DNA from: Cohnella sp. WQ 127256
GTDB taxonomy: Bacteria; Bacillota; Bacilli; Paenibacillales; Paenibacillaceae
Assembly (NCBI RefSeq): GCF_024519285.1
Contig: NZ_JAMZCY010000010.1
Coordinates: 1 to 64,000 of the forward strand
Direction: 5' to 3'
Length of the DNA: 64,000 nt
Position 1 is the first letter of the stretch. Every line of letters starts with the position of its first letter. The notes below the pieces were generated by a model. The model saw only the letters and a list, made by a program, of their open reading frames with translations. It was not told the origin of the DNA and made no database searches. This document shows, one piece after another, positions 36,027 through 44,657 of this stretch. A program made the translations under genes and the position numbers.

Positions 36027-36857
36027 TTGTCGGGTGTGTTGGATTTCGATGGCTACTTTTTTGATTTGGATGGGACGATTCTGCTTGGAGACGCTTTGCT
36101 TCCTGGCGTCTCGGAGACGCTCGCGGCTTTGCGGGATCAAGGAAAGAAGATTTTGTTTCTGAGCAATACAACAACCCGGACTCGCGGAGAATGCCAATTA
36201 AGGTTGAAGAGACTTGGGCTGGAATGTCATTTGGAAGAGGTGGTGACAGCGGCTTATGCCGCAGCTGTGTATTTGCGTGAAGAGAAGCCGGAAATCCACG
36301 TGCTGGTCATTGGTGAACCGGCGATGATCTGCGAATTGGATGAACAAGGGATTAGTCATACGGAAGATCCACTTGAAGCTACGCATGTGTTAGTTGGAAT
36401 GGATATGCATTTCAATTACAGCAAGCTGCATCAGGCAATGAAAGCCATACGCAATGGGGCGGTTATGATTGCAGCCAATCCTGATCCATGCTGCCCGGTT
36501 GACGGCGATCTCATTCCCGACACATGGGCGATGGTGCAGGCGATTGAAGCCGCCAGCGGCACGAAGCCACTGGCCGTTATCGGTAAGCCGTCGAAGCATT
36601 TCGGAGCCAAAGCGCTAGAATCGGGAGGGCTGTCCAGTGAGCGCTGCCTGATGATAGGTGACAGGCTGGAAACAGACATCTTGTTTGGTTCCATTAACGG
36701 CCTTAGTACTGCGCTCGTACTGACGGGGGTAACCTCTGAGGGCGATATCCGGCAATCCCAGGTTCAACCGGATTATGTATGGGCCTCTATGGAAGAGCTG
36801 CTTTCTGTTATTAAAGGTGGTGAGAATGAATCGTTTTTAGATTTTACACCCGGTTGA
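36027..36857 (+). CDS. HAD-IIA family phosphatase (NagD/AraL-like)
   Basis: 276 residues from TTG 36027 behind GGGAG. HAD motif I FFDLDGTILLG (nucleophile Asp near 12), motif II FLSNTTTRT, motif III with KP in VIGKPSKHF, and motif IV GDRLETDILFG near 212. The cap sits between motifs II and III, which defines subclass IIA. Members dephosphorylate sugar phosphates, glycerol phosphate or p-nitrophenyl phosphate. Between the phosphodiesterase and a phosphate-ester-type ABC importer, a role in glycerol-phosphate handling is plausible, but the substrate is not readable. Confidence 0.85.
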   Translation: MSGVLDFDGYFFDLDGTILLGDALLPGVSETLAALRDQGKKILFLSNTTTRTRGECQLRLKRLGLECHLEEVVTAAYAAAVYLREEKPEIHVLVIGEPAMICELDEQGISHTEDPLEATHVLVGMDMHFNYSKLHQAMKAIRNGAVMIAANPDPCCPVDGDLIPDTWAMVQAIEAASGTKPLAVIGKPSKHFGAKALESGGLSSERCLMIGDRLETDILFGSINGLSTALVLTGVTSEGDIRQSQVQPDYVWASMEELLSVIKGGENESFLDFTPG

Positions 36858-36959
36858 TACAACTCTAGTTTTTAGTTCATGTTCATTCGCTAGAGTGAAA
36901 GAATAAAGCGGATGGAGCGCATTTCTGACACCCATTATCATTTTGAAGGAGAGAATACT

Positions 36960-38315
36960 ATGCGTCTAATCTCGAATATGTCAAATAAAACGATTTTAGC
37001 TTCCTTATGTCTTATGTTATCTATTACGGCTTGCTCTAACAACACGGCTGCCCCTGAGGATCAGTCATCGGCAACAGTATCTCCTTCTACGGCAGTAAAT
37101 GAAACAAATAAAGATGAAAAGGTCGAGCTTACCTTCTATTATCCAATTGCTGTAGGAGGCCCGCTAACCGCTACAGTGGAAGGCATGGCACAGGAATTTA
37201 CGAAGCAGAATCCTAATATTACAATCAAGCCGGTTTACACAGGCAGTTATGCAGATACCGCTGTCAAAACACAGGCGGGGGTGCAGAGCAAGAATCCACC
37301 TGATGTCGCTGTGCTGCAATCGACGGAGCTATTCAGCTTGCTGGATATGGATGCGATTATCCCTCTCGATGATTATATTGCCGAGGAAGGCGGAGATTCG
37401 TATTTGTCAGACTTCTACCCGGCATTCCTATCCAATTCCCAAACTGGCGGCAAAACGTACAGCATTCCGTTCCAACGCAGCACCATCGTCTTGTACTACA
37501 ACAAGGACCTGTTTCAAGCAGCTGGTCTAGATCCGGAGAAGGCACCGCAGACATGGGACGAGATGAGGGATTATGCCAAAAAACTGACTAAGGATGGTAC
37601 TTGGGGCTTGGAAATTCCCGTATCAGGCTACGCCTACTGGATGCTGCAAACCTTCGCACTGCAAAACGGAAACAACTTGATGAGCGAGGATGGCAAGAAG
37701 GTTATGTTTAATACGCCCGAAAATATTGAAGGCTTGCAATATTGGAGCGATCTAGCAAAGAAGGATAAGGTTGTCCCTGAAGGAGTAACTGAGTGGGGAA
37801 CCGTACCTTCCGACTTCCTGGAGGGCAAGACGGCCATGATGTACCACACGACAGGAAACCTATCTAACGTTAAGAAAAATGCCAAGTTCAATTTTGGCGT
37901 TAGCTTCCTACCGAAGAACAAAAGCTACGGAAGCCCGACGGGTGGGGGCAATATGTACATTTTCAAAGATATCGACAAGAAGAAGCAGGATGCGGCTTGG
38001 AAATTCGTGCAGTTCATGACGGAAACGGAGCGTGCGGCGCAGTGGAGTATGGATACCGGCTACGTAGCTGTCAAAAAATCAGCTTACGAAACCGAGCGGA
38101 TGAAGAAGTACACCACTGATTTCCCTGCGGCTCTAGTTGCCCGTGATCAGCTTGAATATGCTGCAGCCGAGCTGTCAACCCATAATAACGGCAAGGTCAT
38201 TAAAGCTTTGAGCGATCCTATCCAAGCCGTTCTGACCGGCAGCATGACGCCAGAGGAAGCATTGAACAAAGCTCAGGAAGAAGCGGATAAAGCGCTGGCT
38301 CCATTTAATAAGTAA
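36960..38315 (+). CDS. ABC transporter substrate-binding lipoprotein (UgpB-like)
   Basis: 451 residues from ATG 36960 (GAAGGAGAG upstream). A signal peptide ends in the lipobox LSITAC with the lipidated Cys near 25. The mature part is a class 1 extracellular solute-binding fold (VELTFYYPIAVGGPLTATVEGMAQEF, PFQRSTIVLYYNKDLF, PQTWDEMRDYAKKL, WKFVQFMTE). The VGGPL-x-x-x-VEGMAQEF opening resembles glycerol-3-phosphate/glycerophosphodiester binders of the UgpB type. First gene of a three-gene importer without its own ATPase, which is usually supplied by a shared MsmX-type protein in these bacteria. Confidence 0.87.
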   Translation: MRLISNMSNKTILASLCLMLSITACSNNTAAPEDQSSATVSPSTAVNETNKDEKVELTFYYPIAVGGPLTATVEGMAQEFTKQNPNITIKPVYTGSYADTAVKTQAGVQSKNPPDVAVLQSTELFSLLDMDAIIPLDDYIAEEGGDSYLSDFYPAFLSNSQTGGKTYSIPFQRSTIVLYYNKDLFQAAGLDPEKAPQTWDEMRDYAKKLTKDGTWGLEIPVSGYAYWMLQTFALQNGNNLMSEDGKKVMFNTPENIEGLQYWSDLAKKDKVVPEGVTEWGTVPSDFLEGKTAMMYHTTGNLSNVKKNAKFNFGVSFLPKNKSYGSPTGGGNMYIFKDIDKKKQDAAWKFVQFMTETERAAQWSMDTGYVAVKKSAYETERMKKYTTDFPAALVARDQLEYAAAELSTHNNGKVIKALSDPIQAVLTGSMTPEEALNKAQEEADKALAPFNK

Positions 38316-38421
38316 CAGATTTGTAGAAGCGGGGGGCGTGGCACTGGGCGGCATCTTTACGGAGTTCCGTCGCGGTGCCATGCCCCTTTCTTTTCCAACA
38401 CGTATGTTAGGAGGTACCCGA

Positions 38422-39315
38422 TTGGACAACAGAAGGTTTAGGTTTCATTGGAAAACAAATACTTTTGCCTGGCTGCTACTTCTGCCTTCACTGCTTTTTT
38501 TATTCCTCTTTACCTTTTATCCGATTGCCAAAACCGTCAAGCTTAGCTTATTTCAAGCAGATTTGGCCACATTGGTGCCGGTCTTTATAGGGCTCGATAA
38601 TTACACGAATCTGATAGGCGATGAGGTTTTCTGGAAGGTGATGTCCAATAACCTGTGGTTTGCCATTGGAACGGTCCCGACATCTATAATACTGGCAATA
38701 CTGATGGCGATCTATTGCAATAAAGCGATGCGGGGAACGAGTATGGTTCGTATTTCCTTTTTCTACCCGACGATGATCCCGATGATTGCTGTTGCCAACG
38801 TATGGCTCTTCATTTATACGCCTCAATACGGACTGCTCAGCAGATTAATGAAAAGTATTGGACAAGGTGATATCAATTGGCTAGGATCGCCGCAATATGT
38901 AATGTGGGCGATGGTTATTATGGTCGTTTGGAAAGAAGCTGGCTATTTTATGATCTTCTTCTTGGCGGGACTGCAAAATATCCCTCACGATTTATATGAA
39001 TCGGCGCAGGTAGATGGTGTGGGACGTTGGACGGTATTCCGCAAAATCACCTTTCCGCTGCTCATGCCTACGACGCTGTTTGTTTCCATTGTAGCGCTGA
39101 CGAACTCTTTTAAGCTGGTCGATCACATCATGATTATGACCAAGGGTGGACCGAATAATGCTAGCAATTTGCTGCTTTATTACATTTACGAATCGGCCTT
39201 CAGCTTCTGGGATCAGGGAATGGCTTCGACCTTAACGGTTGTTATGATTGGAGTGCTGCTGCTGTTCGCGACGCTTAACTTTTTTGGGCTCGATAAAAAA
39301 ATCCACTACCGCTAA
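38422..39315 (+). CDS. ABC transporter permease (UgpA-like)
   Basis: 297 residues from TTG 38422, which follows TTAGGAGG at the right distance; the frame is open to 38338 but unlikely coding there. Six membrane segments, beginning FAWLLLLPSLLFLFLFTFYPIAKTV. The EAA loop that contacts the ATPase reads YESAQVDGVGRWTVFRKITFPLLMP near 195-220. Typical MalF/UgpA-type partner to the next gene. Confidence 0.9.
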   Translation: MDNRRFRFHWKTNTFAWLLLLPSLLFLFLFTFYPIAKTVKLSLFQADLATLVPVFIGLDNYTNLIGDEVFWKVMSNNLWFAIGTVPTSIILAILMAIYCNKAMRGTSMVRISFFYPTMIPMIAVANVWLFIYTPQYGLLSRLMKSIGQGDINWLGSPQYVMWAMVIMVVWKEAGYFMIFFLAGLQNIPHDLYESAQVDGVGRWTVFRKITFPLLMPTTLFVSIVALTNSFKLVDHIMIMTKGGPNNASNLLLYYIYESAFSFWDQGMASTLTVVMIGVLLLFATLNFFGLDKKIHYR

Positions 39316-39334
39316 GGAAGAGAAAGGCGATCTT

Positions 39335-40147
39335 ATGCTGCTCAAAAAATTGAAAATAAGCCGATGGCTTCTATATGGTTGTGCCGCATTGTGGCTCGTT
39401 CCTCTTCTATGGATGACGGTTACCGCTTTCCGTCCTAGGGAAATTGCGTTGTCACCGTCATTCTCGCTAGATTTCACGCTTGATAACTTTGCTAACGTTT
39501 GGTCGGCGGCGCCGTTTGCACAGTATTACATCAATACCATTATCATCGTCGTGTGCGTATTCGCCGTACAGATGCTGACGGCTACGATGGCAGCTTTCGC
39601 TTTTGCCCGATTAGAGTTTATGGCAAAAAATGTGGTCTTCATGCTGTTTCTTGTACAAATTATGATTCCTGCTGATGTGCTGATTTTCCCGAACTATAAC
39701 GTGCTAAAGGAATTATTTCTACTAGATACGAAGCTTGGAATCATGCTTCCTTATTTCGCATCGGCCTTCGGGATCTTTCTCCTGCGGCAGATGTTTAAGA
39801 CGATTCCGCCGGAGCTGGATGAGGCAGCCGAAATTGAGGGCTATTCGAAGTGGACGATTTTGTGGAAGATTTATTTTCCGCTGTCTCGGCCGACATATGT
39901 CGCATTTGGTCTCGTATCGGTTAGCTATCATTGGAACAATTTCTTGTGGCCGCTTATTGTGACCAATTCCGTAGAAAACCGTCCGCTTACGGTAGGACTA
40001 GCCATTTTTGCACAGTCATTCGAAATAGGAGCGCAGTGGACGGAGGTCAGTGCGGCGACGCTACTCGTCATCGCTCCGCTGCTGATCGGGTTCCTGCTAT
40101 TTCAACGACAGTTCATGAACAGCTTCATTCATTCGGGAATTAAGTGA
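39335..40147 (+). CDS. ABC transporter permease (UgpE-like)
   Basis: 270 residues from ATG 39335 (GGAAGAGAAAGG upstream). Six membrane segments, first LLYGCAALWLVPLLWMTVTAF. EAA loop DEAAEIEGYSKWTILWKIYFPLS. MalG/UgpE-type, paired with the permease before it, 19 bases away. Confidence 0.9.
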   Translation: MLLKKLKISRWLLYGCAALWLVPLLWMTVTAFRPREIALSPSFSLDFTLDNFANVWSAAPFAQYYINTIIIVVCVFAVQMLTATMAAFAFARLEFMAKNVVFMLFLVQIMIPADVLIFPNYNVLKELFLLDTKLGIMLPYFASAFGIFLLRQMFKTIPPELDEAAEIEGYSKWTILWKIYFPLSRPTYVAFGLVSVSYHWNNFLWPLIVTNSVENRPLTVGLAIFAQSFEIGAQWTEVSAATLLVIAPLLIGFLLFQRQFMNSFIHSGIK

Positions 40148-40184
40148 TTCGGGCTTATCCTAGAGAAAAGATAGGAGGATGACA

Positions 40185-41015
40185 ATGTCTGCGAGCCGCG
40201 ATTATTTCGTTTCTACCTATGCTTGGATCGAAAAGCCCCTACGAGAAACGGTGGTTGAATTGGTTGACGGGGGCTGGAAGGCCGTTGAGATTATGTGCGA
40301 GGGTCGTCATGGTGAATTGCTAGATTGGTCTGAGGAGCGAATGGCCTGGCTTAAACAGATTGGACAAGATAACGGGATAAGCTGGTCTCTCCATGCTCCC
40401 ATTACGGGCTGTAATCCGGCTTCCTCTGACACGGAAACCATTCTTGCCTCAGCAGCCTTACTGCAGCGGACCATGCGAATTGCCGAAGAACTCGGTTGTG
40501 CTTACGTAGTTGTCCATCCCGGCGAACGGGAGGAGAACTTAGACGATCCGTACGAGAACGATAATGAAGCAGCGAACCGTGTTGTTTCCTTCTTACAGAA
40601 GGTTTTGAAAGCTACGGAAGGATATGAGGTCATTATCGCTTTAGAAAATGTACCTCCTTATCCGGGGCTGTTGGGAGTAGAAGCCTCATTCCTCAAGCAT
40701 GTCGTGCAAAAAGTGGATTCTCCGCGTGTCCGCATCGTTTTTGATGTGGGCCATGCGCATCTAACCGGCAAGGGTCAATGCTTAATGTCTCTTCAATATC
40801 TGCTGCCCTATGTGATCAGCCTTCATCTTAGCGATAATAAGGGAGAGAAAGATGATCATCTCCAGCTTGGAGCGGGGACAGTGCCCCTTGAAGGGGTATT
40901 GACTCTGATTCGCAAGTTCCAATATTCGGGCTCTTGGGTATTGGAGTTACGAGCGGTTCCCGACGTATTCGCATCATTCGAGTGGCTGGAGCTGCGCAGA
41001 GCGGGTAACAACTAG
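40185..41015 (+). CDS. Sugar phosphate isomerase/epimerase-type TIM-barrel protein
   Basis: 276 residues from ATG 40185, six bases after GGAGG; ATG 40179 overlaps the ribosome site. Xylose-isomerase-like barrel: WSLHAPITG, CAYVVVHPGE, VIIALENVPP, VRIVFDVGHAHLTG, VISLHLSDNKGEKDDHLQLGAG and SWVLELR. The Glu, Asp, His and Glu at strand ends form the usual metal site. Members act as sugar epimerases, endonuclease IV-like nucleases or diesterases. Last gene of the glycerophosphodiester cluster; substrate unknown. Confidence 0.8.
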   Translation: MSASRDYFVSTYAWIEKPLRETVVELVDGGWKAVEIMCEGRHGELLDWSEERMAWLKQIGQDNGISWSLHAPITGCNPASSDTETILASAALLQRTMRIAEELGCAYVVVHPGEREENLDDPYENDNEAANRVVSFLQKVLKATEGYEVIIALENVPPYPGLLGVEASFLKHVVQKVDSPRVRIVFDVGHAHLTGKGQCLMSLQYLLPYVISLHLSDNKGEKDDHLQLGAGTVPLEGVLTLIRKFQYSGSWVLELRAVPDVFASFEWLELRRAGNN

Positions 41016-41034
41016 AGAAGGGGCTGTCCCAAAA

Positions 41035-41084
41035 CGAAAAAAGTTGGTGCAGGAGTGGTCTATTCCTATACCAACTTTTTTTCG
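41035..41084 (+). terminator. Hairpin with T run after the TIM-barrel gene
   Basis: Stem CGAAAAAAGTTGGT/ACCAACTTTTTTTCG (one extra T). It can end transcription of the cluster in either direction, since both sides are A/T-tracted. It lies inside the MITE-like element. Confidence 0.7.
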
Positions 41085-41158
41085 TCTTTGGTCAATTGCT
41101 GCTTTCTTGACGGGATAGCCTCTTGGCCTAGGACACAAGTTTGGAGGTGGATTTGGAG

Positions 41159-41236
41159 TAATAACGTTATGGCATCACTCTATTGATCGAATAATGGAGT
41201 TGAGTACCTGAATAACATTACGCCATAACGCTATTT
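41159..41236. repeat. Palindromic repeat, copy 3
   Basis: Imperfect palindrome from TAATAACGTTATGGCATCAC to GCCATAACGCTATT. Its first arm shares 25 identical bases with the reverse complement of 12376-12400. Confidence 0.8.
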
Positions 41237-41270
41237 GCTTCAAATTTACGTTTTGAAGGCAGATTTGGAA

Positions 41271-41349
41271 GAATAACGTTATAGCATCACTCTATCGACC
41301 GAATGATGTGGGGTTGAGCACCTGAATAACATTACTCCATAACGTTATT
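41271..41349. repeat. Palindromic repeat, copy 4
   Basis: Diverged copy of 41159-41236 starting 111 bases on, with arms GAATAACGTTATAGCATCAC and CCATAACGTTATT. The flanking GATTTGGA and GCTTCA are repeated too. Confidence 0.8.
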
Positions 41350-41404
41350 GGCTTCAGATTTATATAGAGGCTGACCATAGAGATAACTTATGGGACAGCC
41401 CCTT

Positions 41405-41664
41405 TTTCTGATGTAAAAAGTAGACTACAGAAATAGCTTACTCGTGCGGATGGCTGTGATTTCAACTCTGAGCTACACTTTCACCTTCATTTGTATAATG
41501 TTTTTCATGTAAACGACAGATTAAATCAAACCGTAAACTAATAAACATTTATTCAAAAGTCTGTCGCTTGTGAAATGTAAGCTAGAGATTTATGATGATT
41601 TACGATTAGTTCATTATGCTACACAGTGTTTATTATTAGTTCGATGAATTTGAAGGGATTGAGA
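41405..41664. other. Intergenic region ahead of the MFS gene
   Basis: About 260 bases with no gene. It is AT-rich and presumably holds the exporter's promoter; I see no distinct operator. Confidence 0.4.
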
Positions 41665-43146
41665 ATGATGAGTAAAAGTTTAGCCTTTGACATTAGTTCC
41701 ATTAAGAAAGGCCCACTGATGTTTGTCATGATTGTGGGGGCGTTCATTGCTGTATTGAATCAAACCATCATGAGCGTCGCCCTGCCGGAGCTGATGGTTG
41801 ACTTCGACATTGCGGCGTCTACAGCCCAATGGCTGACAACCGGCTATATGCTGGTAAATGGTGTTCTTATTCCGATCACCGCATTTCTAATGCAACGATT
41901 TACTACCCGTGAGCTTTTTCAGACTTCCATGATTGTTTTTCTCGCAGGAACGATTATTTCGGCAGTTGCGCAAGGCTTCGACATGTTGCTAATTGGCCGC
42001 CTGATTCAAGCAGCTGGCGCCGGTATTATTATGCCACTGCTAATGAACGTTATCTTGACGGTCTTCCCTCCAAACAAGCGAGGAGCAGCAATGGGAATGG
42101 TCGGTTTAGCCATTATATTCGCCCCTGCTATCGGACCTGCAATCGCCGGGTATATCATGGAGCATTACTCTTGGCAAACCATGTTTTATGGAATGATCCC
42201 GTTTGTCGTTATGGTTATTGTGGTCGCCTTTATCTATCTGAAAAATGTGGCTGAACGAACTTATCCCAAAATTGACGTTTGGGGTGCCATTCTCTCAACA
42301 ATCGGATTTGGTGCTCTACTATACGGTTGCAGCAGTGCTGGAAGCAAGGGCTGGTCAAGTACGGAAGTGATTTTACTTCTTGTCGTAAGTGTAATCTCCT
42401 TGATTTTGTTCGTCTGGCGGCAGCTGGTCTCCAAGAGCCCACTTCTTGATCTTAGAGCATTCAAATACAGCATGTTCTCCCTGACGACCGTGATTAATAT
42501 TGCGGTTACGATGGTCATGTATGCAGATATGATGCTGCTTCCATTGTATTTGCAGAGCGCACGTGGATATACAGCTATGGAGTCCGGACTTCTCATGCTT
42601 CCTGGTGCACTTCTGATGGGAATTATGATGCCGGTGACAGGCAAGCTGTTCGATCGGTTTGGAGCGAAGTGGCTGTCCATTATCGGGATGACGATTACGA
42701 TCGTGACAACAATCGGCTTCGTTAATTTGACCGATTCCACCAGTTATACGTATTTGGTTCTGATGTCCACAGGACGACGCTTCGGGATGGCTATGTTTCT
42801 AATGCCAATCACAACGGCTGGCTTAAACCAACTACCTGCAAGATTGAATGCGCATGGTACTGCCATCTCCAATACCATCAAGCAGGTAGCAGGTGCGATA
42901 GGCACCTCTCTGCTCGTCACGGTTATGACGACCAGTACCAAAACTCATCTTGAGGATATGGTCGCCGCTGGCGGATCGCCGAAGGATATGATGGTGGAGG
43001 CGTCGATTCAGGGGATTAATGATGCTTACCTTTTCATTATTGGAATCGGAATTGTCGGTCTGGTGCTCTCTTTCTTCATTAAACGTAAGGGGCAGGCAGT
43101 GGAAAAAGAAGTCGGAGTAAAATTCACAAAGAAGCAGATAGGTTAA
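41665..43146 (+). CDS. MFS multidrug exporter, DHA2 (EmrB/QacA) family
   Basis: 494 residues from ATG 41665 (GAAGGGA upstream; ATG 41668 is equally possible; the frame is open to 41626). Fourteen membrane segments. Motifs: LNQTIMSVALPELMVDF and WLTTGYMLV at the start, GRLIQAAGAGIIMPLLMNV (motif C area), and LDLRAFKYSMFSL. It is of the proton-driven drug exporter type such as LmrB/MdtP. No ribosome stalling leader or regulator gene nearby. Confidence 0.9.
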   Translation: MMSKSLAFDISSIKKGPLMFVMIVGAFIAVLNQTIMSVALPELMVDFDIAASTAQWLTTGYMLVNGVLIPITAFLMQRFTTRELFQTSMIVFLAGTIISAVAQGFDMLLIGRLIQAAGAGIIMPLLMNVILTVFPPNKRGAAMGMVGLAIIFAPAIGPAIAGYIMEHYSWQTMFYGMIPFVVMVIVVAFIYLKNVAERTYPKIDVWGAILSTIGFGALLYGCSSAGSKGWSSTEVILLLVVSVISLILFVWRQLVSKSPLLDLRAFKYSMFSLTTVINIAVTMVMYADMMLLPLYLQSARGYTAMESGLLMLPGALLMGIMMPVTGKLFDRFGAKWLSIIGMTITIVTTIGFVNLTDSTSYTYLVLMSTGRRFGMAMFLMPITTAGLNQLPARLNAHGTAISNTIKQVAGAIGTSLLVTVMTTSTKTHLEDMVAAGGSPKDMMVEASIQGINDAYLFIIGIGIVGLVLSFFIKRKGQAVEKEVGVKFTKKQIG

Positions 43147-43173
43147 CAAAGAAGAGCATGGGATGATTCAGAG

Positions 43174-43280
43174 GGACTCGGCGGATCACATAGGTTACAG
43201 CTGCTTGCTTAATTCCAAGTATTCTCTAGTGAATGAAGGAAGAAAGAACGGCATATGCTAGCCTATGATCAGCGGAGTCC
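43174..43280 (+). promoter_or_regulatory. Imperfect inverted repeat in the leader of the UDP-sugar operon
   Basis: GGACTCGGCGGATCACATAG (43174) can pair with CTATGATCAGCGGAGTCC (43263-43280) with a few mismatches, enclosing about 70 bases. No T-tract follows, so it is not a terminator. Possible regulatory fold or chance. Confidence 0.3.
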
Positions 43281-43310
43281 CCATCTATGTGATGGATAAG
43301 GAGTACATAT

Positions 43311-44645
43311 ATGATGACTATTGGCTTATTGGGAACAGGATATTTGGGTCTTGTTCATGGTGTAGGTCTTGCTAACTTTGGAATGAAAATCATATGTACG
43401 GATATTGACCATCAGAAACTAGATTTGCTGAATGAAGGAACAATCCCCTTTTACGAACCAGATCTTCATAACCATATGGAAAGGGCAATTCAGGCTGGAT
43501 TTATTACTTTCTCCAATAATATCAAGCTGATGATCGAATCAAGTAAAGTCATCTTTATTACAGTGGGTACCCCGACAACAGAAAATGGGGAGGCTGATCT
43601 CTCCTTTGTTGAAGAGGCTGCGCATATGATTGCTGCTTATATGAATGAAGACAAAGTTGTCGTTATCAAGTCGACAGTACCTGTAGGAAGTACAAGGCTC
43701 ATTGAGCAAACAATGATAGATCATCTTGCAACTAGGGGAGTTAAATTCCGTGTTGAAATCGTTTTCAATCCGGAATTTCTGAGTGAAGGAACAGCCGTTC
43801 AGGATATGCTTCTTCCGAAGCGGATTGTTATCGGTTCACATAGCCTTCAGGCGAAAAAAATAATGAATATTATCTATAAAAAATATAAGGAGCGTCGGGT
43901 TCCTTTTATATACACCGATTTTGAGACTGCGGAAATGATTAAGTATGCCTCCAACGCTTTTCTGGCTACGAAGATTTCTTTTATTAATGAATTTGCTCTA
44001 TTAGCTGAGAAAACGGGTGCTAACATCATGGATATTGCGCAAGCTATGGGCTTTGATCCACGAATTGGACCTCAATATCTTCAGCCTGGTGCTGGTTATG
44101 GGGGCAGTTGCTTCCCCAAAGATACAGCAGCTATTGTGAGCTTTGCTAATCATTATGGAGAACCCTTGCACACGGTAAAGGCAGCTATTGAGGCAAATGA
44201 GAGACAAAAAGTACAAATGGTTGAAAGAATCGCGAATGCGTTATCTCCAAAAGGGAGCCTGAAGGGAATGATTATATCTATCCTGGGATTATCCTTTAAA
44301 CCAAAAACGGACGATATACGCGATGCTCCCAGTGTTCATATTATTCGTGAACTGCTTGCAAAGGGCGCAACGATTAGAGCCTATTGCCCCGGAGGAATGA
44401 CGAAGATCAAGCTTTTATTTAAGCAGCTTGAATATCAAATTCATTATTGCGAAGACGAATACGAATGTGTGCTGGCAGCGGATGCGGTTGTCATTCTAAC
44501 CGAATGGCCGCAATTTAATACGCTAAACTTAAACCTTATTAAGACATCGATGAGAGGGAATCTATGGTTTGATTTGAGAAACCAGTTTGTTAATCACCAA
44601 ACGATTCGCAAGCAATTTGATTATCAACCTGTGGGCTTGAAATAA
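43311..44645 (+). CDS. ugd: UDP-glucose 6-dehydrogenase
   Basis: Oxidises UDP-glucose to UDP-glucuronate with two NAD+. 444 residues from ATG 43311 (AAGGAG upstream; a second ATG follows at once). NAD-binding GLLGTGYLGLVHG at the N-terminus, VGTPTTENGEADLSFV, VKSTVPVGST, the linker NPEFLSEGTAVQDML and the catalytic Cys in GYGGSCFPKDT near 265. C-terminal domain LGLSFKPKTDDIRDAPS. First gene of a four-gene operon. Confidence 0.94.
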   Translation: MMTIGLLGTGYLGLVHGVGLANFGMKIICTDIDHQKLDLLNEGTIPFYEPDLHNHMERAIQAGFITFSNNIKLMIESSKVIFITVGTPTTENGEADLSFVEEAAHMIAAYMNEDKVVVIKSTVPVGSTRLIEQTMIDHLATRGVKFRVEIVFNPEFLSEGTAVQDMLLPKRIVIGSHSLQAKKIMNIIYKKYKERRVPFIYTDFETAEMIKYASNAFLATKISFINEFALLAEKTGANIMDIAQAMGFDPRIGPQYLQPGAGYGGSCFPKDTAAIVSFANHYGEPLHTVKAAIEANERQKVQMVERIANALSPKGSLKGMIISILGLSFKPKTDDIRDAPSVHIIRELLAKGATIRAYCPGGMTKIKLLFKQLEYQIHYCEDEYECVLAADAVVILTEWPQFNTLNLNLIKTSMRGNLWFDLRNQFVNHQTIRKQFDYQPVGLK

Positions 44646-44657
44646 GGAGAGAAGCGT

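Larger units (their letters stand above)
41018..41404. repeat. MITE-like element with 14-bp inverted ends
   Basis: 387 bp bounded by AAGGGGCTGTCCCA and TGGGACAGCCCCTT. Inside are a terminator-like hairpin (41035-41084) and two copies of an imperfect palindrome about 111 bases apart. No coding frame. No target duplication visible at the ends. Confidence 0.7.
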
